Of a DNA stretch of 64,000 nt, positions 58,176-64,000 are shown piece after piece. Both the position numbers and the translations under genes were made by a program. Positions within the stretch are counted from its first letter, which is position 1. Each line of letters opens with the position of its first letter. Under the pieces are notes generated by a model that was not told the DNA's origin, made no database searches, and saw only the letters and a list, made by a program, of their open reading frames with translations. Origin of the DNA: Ridgeia piscesae (Eukaryota; Annelida; Polychaeta; Sabellida; Siboglinidae); assembly GCA_025642075.2 (NCBI GenBank), contig JAODUO010000143.1, positions 292,001-356,000 of the forward strand, in the 5' to 3' direction.

Positions 58176-59465
58176 CACAGATGGTGTAACTGCTAATAGT
58201 GTGAATGTCTAAAAACAGTTTTATCTCAGAAGACCTGTTTCTCAAAAAACCAAAAGCTTCCCTGTCCATTTGCCTTCTTTATTAGCTCTCATGGCAAGTC
58301 TTGTCAATCCTAGTATTCATACATTAATCATATTGAGGTATTACTGCAAACTGTACCGAAATACCACATAATGTGTGATCTTGTAAACAATATAAACTAA
58401 TATTTGTACATTGGCTACTACCATCCAATTAGTCCCACACTCTGCCAGGTAACTAGATCTGGCTTTGATCAGTTAATACAGTGTGACGATGTTAGGTTAG
58501 GATACATGCGTGTAATGAAAACTAGAAATTCACAGGTTCTCATGAGCTGAAACGAAGCAGACAGTGACATAAGAACAGCCCTTTGATCTGGCTGAGGAAG
58601 CTTGTGAAATAAACAAACATAAAGCTGCTAGGTGACAAGACTGCACCTACATGAGCTCATTAAATATGAAGTCTACTTTACTAGAGGGGCAAGCAACACT
58701 TCATTAAGTACAACACCTGCTGAGACGTGAGTCTTTCATGAGCATCCAGTAACCCACCTCACACCTCTATGTAAATAACACCAGGATAACACCTGTGTGT
58801 AAATAACACCAGGATAACATTGCCGACTCCTTACATCTCTGCTTCATAACTACAGCCAATTTAATTAGTCATATCATGATTACACATTTGACCAGGCTTA
58901 GAAATAGCCAGATATAATGTTTTTTTAACAAACCAGTTATCAGAAAATGTTGACATGTTTAGACTGCTTGTTGACACAAACAGAACGATTTTGCATTTTT
59001 ATTTTAGTCTTAACTTCAAACAAAATATATTTCTAGACAAAACTAAAGAATTCGTAGCACAAATCTGCGACATTTTCAAGGTTTTTTTATGATGTTTGTG
59101 ACCATCAAGAAATAAGTTTTATACTATTATTTTAATACTTGCATCATTTCCTTGATGGAATTGTTTCATTTATATTGATTAAACGAAAGTAATCATATTA
59201 TATATCACTGTCCACACAAATTTGCATTCTCTAATGTTTCCCCAAGCATGGACATACACAGTGACTTTTACTTTGCTGCATTCTGCTATTGTATCAGTTG
59301 CCTTAGGTAATTTTCCAGTAAAACATTTATGAAGGTAATTTGTATTCTAAAGCAAAATTTAAACGCCTATATTTCCATGTGATTCAGTTTTACGTAGATG
59401 ACTCACAGACACGTTTATTTGTCTCCTTTTTGTTATGATATAAACAGATGTCAACATGTCACCCT
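58176..59465. other. Unique AT-rich sequence
   Basis: A 28-bp direct duplication GTAAATAACACCAGGATAAC occurs at 58771 and 58799. No supported exon. Confidence 0.35.
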
Positions 59466-59515
59466 GTTGTCTGTCCGTCTATCCGTCAGTTTGTCCTGTC
59501 TGTCTGTCTGGCTGC
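59466..59515. repeat. (CTGT)n-like microsatellite
   Basis: TGTCTGTCCGTCTATCCGTC and CCTGTCTGTCTGTCTGGCTG. Confidence 0.85.
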
Positions 59516-60401
59516 CCTCTGGTAACAGCCCCCAGCCAACAGGTGAACTGTAAACCTTTCTCTGCCTACTCATTGTCCCCCCATACATCACCCCCATAAC
59601 CTGTAGTTACAAGTCCAGTGGCCCCAGGCAGCTAGGCTACCTACACCCATGTACCCTGTACTAGTGAATAGTCTCAACGTATGCCAATAACATCTTGCCC
59701 CGGATATGGCACATGTAAAGCCAGATGGAAATACACTAATTTCACCATCATCTTGTCTTTGAAACATCACCAATTTAAGCTTCTTGGCATATTTATCAAT
59801 TTGGTGACATTTTTGGTTTTATGTATTGATTTTATGAATTCTGAGCTTGACACTATGGTTGGGGATATATGAGTAAAAGTAGTTTTCTTGTTCTTCTTAT
59901 TTTTTATAAATAAGGTGACATTAAAACTAGTTAAGCAGCATGTTCATTAACATCTCATAGCTAATAATAATAATAATAAACCCAGTAATGAGAACATTTA
60001 TAAAGTGTCGTAAATCAAGACAAAATGTCCATTTGGAAGCAAAAATTCATTAAAATAAATACTAAAACTGGCTGAATAATAATAGTTAACATTAAATAAT
60101 AAATAAATAAAACTGACTAAAATTTGTCAAATAATTTATTTTCATTCATGAATGTAAATTTAAAACTGAATGAAAGTCAACCGGATATATACCTCTAAAC
60201 ACCAGTTGTAGTACAAATCACATGCCATTCAGCAAACACTGATGTATCGCTGTAATTATATCACAAAGCTACTTCAAGAGGCCAGAGAACTCCTGTATCA
60301 CACTGTACCTGATAAGGCATACAATATGCATGAGAATTCTTGGTAGTAGACCCACCTGTCTCTCTCTCTTGCCCTGGGCACATCAGTCAAACACCCAGCA
60401 T
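59516..60401. other. Unique sequence with a possible minus-strand retroelement tail at 59950-60020
   Basis: On the minus strand GACACTTTATAAATGTTCTC, then (ATT)n at 59963-59979, which resembles L2/CR1-type tails. No body recognised. Confidence 0.35.
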
Positions 60402-60470
60402 TCTCATTGGTCAGTTCAGTGCAGTGGGGGCGTGGCCTTGGTGATTGACAGGTGCCACTGACCAATGAGA
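60402..60470. promoter_or_regulatory. NF-Y / GC-box dyad, candidate promoter
   Basis: TCTCATTGGTCAGT (60402-60415) and ACTGACCAATGAGA (60457-60470) are perfect 14-bp reverse complements. Each contains a CCAAT box. Between them lies GGGGGCGTGGCC (60426-60437), an Sp1/KLF-type GC box. This symmetric CCAAT-GC-CCAAT arrangement is typical of TATA-less, potentially bidirectional promoters. Confidence 0.5.
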
Positions 60471-60878
60471 GAGCTGACTGCAGTGTGGAGTAACTGGAGT
60501 GTGCCAATTGAACAGTTACAACTTTGCTACAAGGCTGTTGACAGTTGTACCAGGCTGTTGATAGCTGCCTTTGAAGCAGGAGGCCATATACAGATGTCAC
60601 TTGGTGCACAAGTCTACTACAGGACCACACACATGCTTTATGTGTAGCACATAACAACTGGAGTCAGTGCAATTGACAGCAGTGACAGACTCTGCCAGAA
60701 AGTGTACTGTCATGGATAGTATCCATACTTCCATTTATACTCTCAGTATACGGCGAGGTCTTGGCAACCAATGAAGCAGAACGGATCGGATAACTGTTAT
60801 AATGGTGACACCAAATGGATGTGATCGGGAACCAGTTACCTACGATCAGTGACACTCAGGCACTGTCACGTATGATGG
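60471..60878 (+). other. Candidate non-coding first exon ending in a strong splice donor
   Basis: Downstream of the NF-Y dyad, CGTATGATGG|gtgagtg gives a strong donor at 60878/60879. Two ATGs lie directly before the donor, so a start codon could be spliced onto the next exon. The transcription start is unknown, hence the 5' limit is arbitrary. Confidence 0.25.
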
Positions 60879-62296
60879 GTGAGTGAAGCTATTTTACAAT
60901 TAAATTACTCTGGTAAAAATTAATCACTTACTTATTCTTAGCATATTAGTGCATAAAGCAAACCATATGCTGTAGTAAAGCACTACATTACATTTTGACC
61001 AGTTGTCAGATCTGCAGATGACCAGAGCCAACTACAGCTATGGTCAGTTTGCCTGTGTGCATTGAAGTGTGTCTGTGGTCACTCACTGGTCAGTCTGACT
61101 TGTGCCACCACTGGACAGTGAGTACCTGTATGTGTGACAGCCAATGTCACACCTCAAAGACACTCAGTGCCCGTCTAGACTATCTGCTGTAGACCTACTG
61201 TAAACTTCACACAGGCATATTAAAATAGTTAAACTATTAATATCCGACTTTTTTTACTGTGCCAACAAATGCGTTTAATATCAGCTGAAAACACTGTTAC
61301 AAACATGAAATAATTCATGCAAAATATTTTTAATAACAAATTCACTAATACAATTTTAAAATCACGCTGTTAATTGTGACAGAAAACCACTGTGATAGCC
61401 AAAAATAAAACTTATTTCAACCAGTGGGATGACAAACATCCCTTGGGGTGGTGACATGTCCACTGCTTTGACAACTAATAGACCCCCTAGCCCCCACATG
61501 GCTGTCCAGCAGCATTGTTTATCACATGTTTATCATGTGTTAATTATGATCAGCTGATAACCATGGGTCCACAGAAGACAGAGGTGGACAGGCAGACTGC
61601 AGGTGACAAGGGTTCAATCAACATGCTGTCTGGTTTTCCCCACTGGGTTCTGATACCTCCTATCTCAACCCCACAACCCCACTGCAGCTCCTGGGGGAAG
61701 GGAACAGACCCCAGACAGTGTCCAGCAGGGTCCTGTCTGGTCAGCAGTGACCACTGAGTTCTCAGCAGGTTGTCCTGTAAAGCCGTTACAAACCCTTGTA
61801 TCTGTGCAATGAGCACAGTCTGGGGTCAAAGGTGACATCTAACACGCCGCATAATATCAGATGATAACATTTCACTATTAGTTTATGCGAAACGGTTCTG
61901 CTGATGTTATGTAATGACCAGTTCTGAAATTACAACGAATGTACAACAAATAAACCTCGGTTACAGATCAAAGGCACTAGTAAGTTCCACTTGTATTAAC
62001 TAATCAGTGAATAATGCAACACAGAAAAGTGTATGACTGGATGTGCTTCTTCAGAATACTCGTCACATAAAACAGTGCTTGTTACTTTTACCTGTGACTT
62101 GTCCTTACTGGATTTTTGATTATTTTTACTACAACCTTTTTCGTGTGACTTAATTTTCCCCACCACTAAAAGTTATTATTTGATTTTCTACAGAATGCCA
62201 TTGGTGACATGGTTTTTGCCTGAGAACTGGTATTTCTTCTATATTATGGATATTGTAGCTGTCACAGTAACAATGGCTTCGTGTAGACTCCAATAA
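60879..62296. other. Unique sequence, putative intron
   Basis: Dense in GACCAGT / TGGTCAGT words at 61000-61130. A GC-rich stretch at 61430-61760 is open on both strands. No exon with good splice pairing. Confidence 0.3.
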
Positions 62297-63050
62297 TTGA
62301 ACCACTTGAGGCCAGTAAGATGGGAAATACACAAAGCACAGATCTATTCCAGAATGCTGAACAATGGCTCTCCCTTCAAGTACTTCCCAACATCAGAACA
62401 CAACCCACTGCTCCCTTTATCCCCTCTCCCAGGGGATAAGGCTGCCCAGATCCCCCTCCCTCCTGCTTCAAGGGAAGACACTTCAGAAGATGGCTGATGG
62501 GGCTAATTTCCCAACTGTTTCCAATAAGGAACCCATGTTGTAATACACCAGTCAGATGTGGCCTCACTAAAGACCACTTCTGAAGGTGTCCACGCCGGCA
62601 GCCATCTTGTATCATCCTGTCCACATGGTTTCACACTCAACAAACTAAAATGTTAAAACAAGTATAATATTGAATTTAATTAAAAATAATAAAGAATTTT
62701 AATAAGTTTTTTACACACATGATTAATATAACACATAAAATAAATAGCAGTTCTAACAAGATGGCTTTGTTAATTTAATTAAATCTGAGATTGTCACCCA
62801 TATAATTAACATAATAGCACATTGAACAACTAACAATCTTAATAAGATTTAATTTTAAATTCCTAGCAGCCACACAAGCAACTGATTCAATTAAAAACTT
62901 AATTTCTTTTGAAAACTGTGTGCTACTTTAAATAAATATAACTCAAATAATTCAAGTCACTCTAAAATGAGAAGACCATCAAAGGGATTAAAACCTGTTC
63001 CCCTGTGACTTTTTTACGTAGGACTGTCAATGTGTTGATATAACACAATC
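62297..63050. other. Unproven open stretch, then AT-rich unique DNA
   Basis: 62297-62497 is open for 66 codons with a Pro/Ser-rich end (PLPGDKAAQIPLPPASRED) to a TGA, but lacks a convincing acceptor. 62640-63000 is rich in TTAATTAAAT-type homeodomain words. Confidence 0.3.
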
Positions 63051-63254
63051 ATGAGTGCTTTTCACCCAGACTTGTGGTATACAGGCAGCCTTGATGTACC
63101 CAAGGGATCAGATCCCTGCCCAGTCTGTCAAAGACTGTCTCCTGCTCTGGTGGACACAGCAGTTGTCTCAGTCCTGAATCAACACAACTGGACAATACAT
63201 GAAAGGTGGACAGATAACTGTCCTAAAACACACCTGGCCCACACATTCTGTGGT
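63051..63254 (+). CDS. Candidate coding exon with CPVC motif
   Basis: ATG at 63051 opens 68 codons (MSAFHPDLWYTGSLDVPKGS, then DPCPVCQRLSPALVDTAVVS, WTDNCPKTHLAHTFCG) to a donor GGT|gtaagt at 63254/63255, phase 0. CPxC plus a later C/H/C cluster could bind zinc, but spacing does not match a domain I know. An in-frame TGA just upstream (63036-63038) makes the ATG, or an internal acceptor at 63069, the start. Read-through after the donor stops at 63276-63278. Confidence 0.28.
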
Positions 63255-63505
63255 GTAAGTTACAGCAGTCTCTGGTGACTGAGACCATTGTCTCCAGAGA
63301 GACTTAGACAAGTCTGTGCTAAAGCTGCAGCAAACATTGCCATAAACCACAGTCTCAGATCTCACCAAGCACAGAGCAAACACCCAATGACATTAGCAGC
63401 GCCGGCAATTAAAGCATTAGCTGTATGCTTTTATGTCTGCTTCACTTCGCTTTAAAGGTAACTTATGAAATGGAAACTGCTAAATGATGCTTCCTGGGCT
63501 GTGGA

Positions 63506-63543
63506 TATATAAGTGAGTGCATCACAGTGGGCCTTCATTCTGT
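63506..63543 (+). promoter_or_regulatory. TATA-box promoter with initiator
   Basis: TATATAAG at 63506-63513 is followed by an initiator-type TTCATTCT with its A at 63537. The 31-nt spacing is the canonical TATA-to-start distance. Upstream, 63395-63470 has GCAATTAAAGCATTAGC and other homeodomain-type words. Confidence 0.5.
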
Positions 63544-63624
63544 GGTCTGGACCATGTCAGTTGGTTGTGCATTGGTCTGTGGTTAGTCATATGAAGCTAG
63601 AGGTTTAGAAGACTACATCGTAAG
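63537..63624 (+). other. Predicted non-coding first exon
   Basis: From the predicted start at 63537 to a consensus donor, TAAG|gtaagtg (63624/63625), 88 nt. It has two ATGs followed quickly by stops (10-codon and 5-codon upstream frames), so the main coding start would be in a later exon outside the window. Confidence 0.4.
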
Positions 63625-64000
63625 GTAAGTGAAGCATTAGTCGTCTATATTTATTATGTACCTATTTAAATAAGTGCATCTTTCCACCCGAGATCCATTC
63701 ATCTTTTCCGTCTTCATTCCCTTCCTTCGACTATTAGCCAATGATCGACCAAGTGGTGAAGTAGATCAGGAAATAGTTATTTTCAGTTATCTATAATGTA
63801 CATGGTTTATCATATCATGTGTGTCGTTTATGGAGGGCATTTCTCCCACCTGAGACAACTTCATGATGCATCAATTCACCAGAAGGCACCAACGTAAACA
63901 AATAGTTTGTTGCTTATTAAATACTACTGGATTACAATTACCAACATGATTCTCTAAATACGCACAATGACTACATAAATTGTGACCATTTTGAAATCAT
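63625..64000 (+). other. Start of putative first intron, cut by window edge
   Basis: No exon seen before the window ends. Confidence 0.3.

Overview
This is eukaryotic, animal-type DNA: AT-rich, intron- and repeat-dominated, with no bacterial gene organisation. The non-LTR retrotransposon 3' ends (L2/CR1-type tails ending in ATT repeats), an L2-tailed SINE-like element, a possible Penelope-like repeat family and the very high minisatellite and TA-microsatellite load fit a marine invertebrate. A mollusc or other lophotrochozoan is my best guess, by inference only. No complete gene is visible. What can be supported is a set of isolated exon-like segments, several promoter-like islands, retroelement fragments, and an unusually large number of tandem arrays.

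Layout. 0-2.5 kb: a 36-bp array at the left edge, a convincing minus-strand coding exon (890-1025), and a minisatellite whose unit is a copy of that exon's own 3' splice site and first codons, followed by a 43-bp repeat with CTCF-like motifs. 2.5-7.3 kb: retroelement tail, long (TC)n, TA/TATG tracts and a G-rich GGGAGA array. 7.35-10.05 kb: a 45-bp array of about 60 units. 10-16.5 kb: unique AT-rich DNA, a GC-rich island, a 240-bp duplication, a 28-bp array, a weak minus-strand exon candidate and a second copy of a satellite-like monomer first seen at 2.2 kb. 16.5-18.75 kb: two abutting arrays (27 bp and 40 bp). 19-24.5 kb: GC-rich islands, a degenerate GGCCACTAC repeat, and a polypyrimidine duplication lying between two copies of a dispersed repeat. 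24.3-31.4 kb: LINE remnants from at least three families, including a tail-to-tail pair. 31.5-42 kb: candidate terminal exon, paired conserved-looking elements, promoter-like and enhancer-like GC islands, short arrays. 42.3-43.1 kb: a 32-bp array with higher-order structure. 44.7-46.6 kb: a hairpin-forming repeat and a hAT-like MITE. 48.8-49.3 kb: a small CpG island. 53-58.2 kb: the best candidate gene, a plus-strand exon with start codon and splice donor (53497-53697) and a plus-strand terminal exon with stop and AATAAA (57762-58175). 60.4-64 kb: an NF-Y/GC-box dyad and a textbook TATA/initiator/first exon/donor at 63.5 kb.

Interpretation. The window looks like a gene-poor stretch with pieces of three to five genes and scattered candidate control modules (homeodomain, POU, T-box, NF-Y, CTCF-like words and G-quadruplex motifs). 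Protein products are not recognised. Gene boundaries, strand and linkage of exons are inference from splice signals and open frames, and transcript evidence would decide them.
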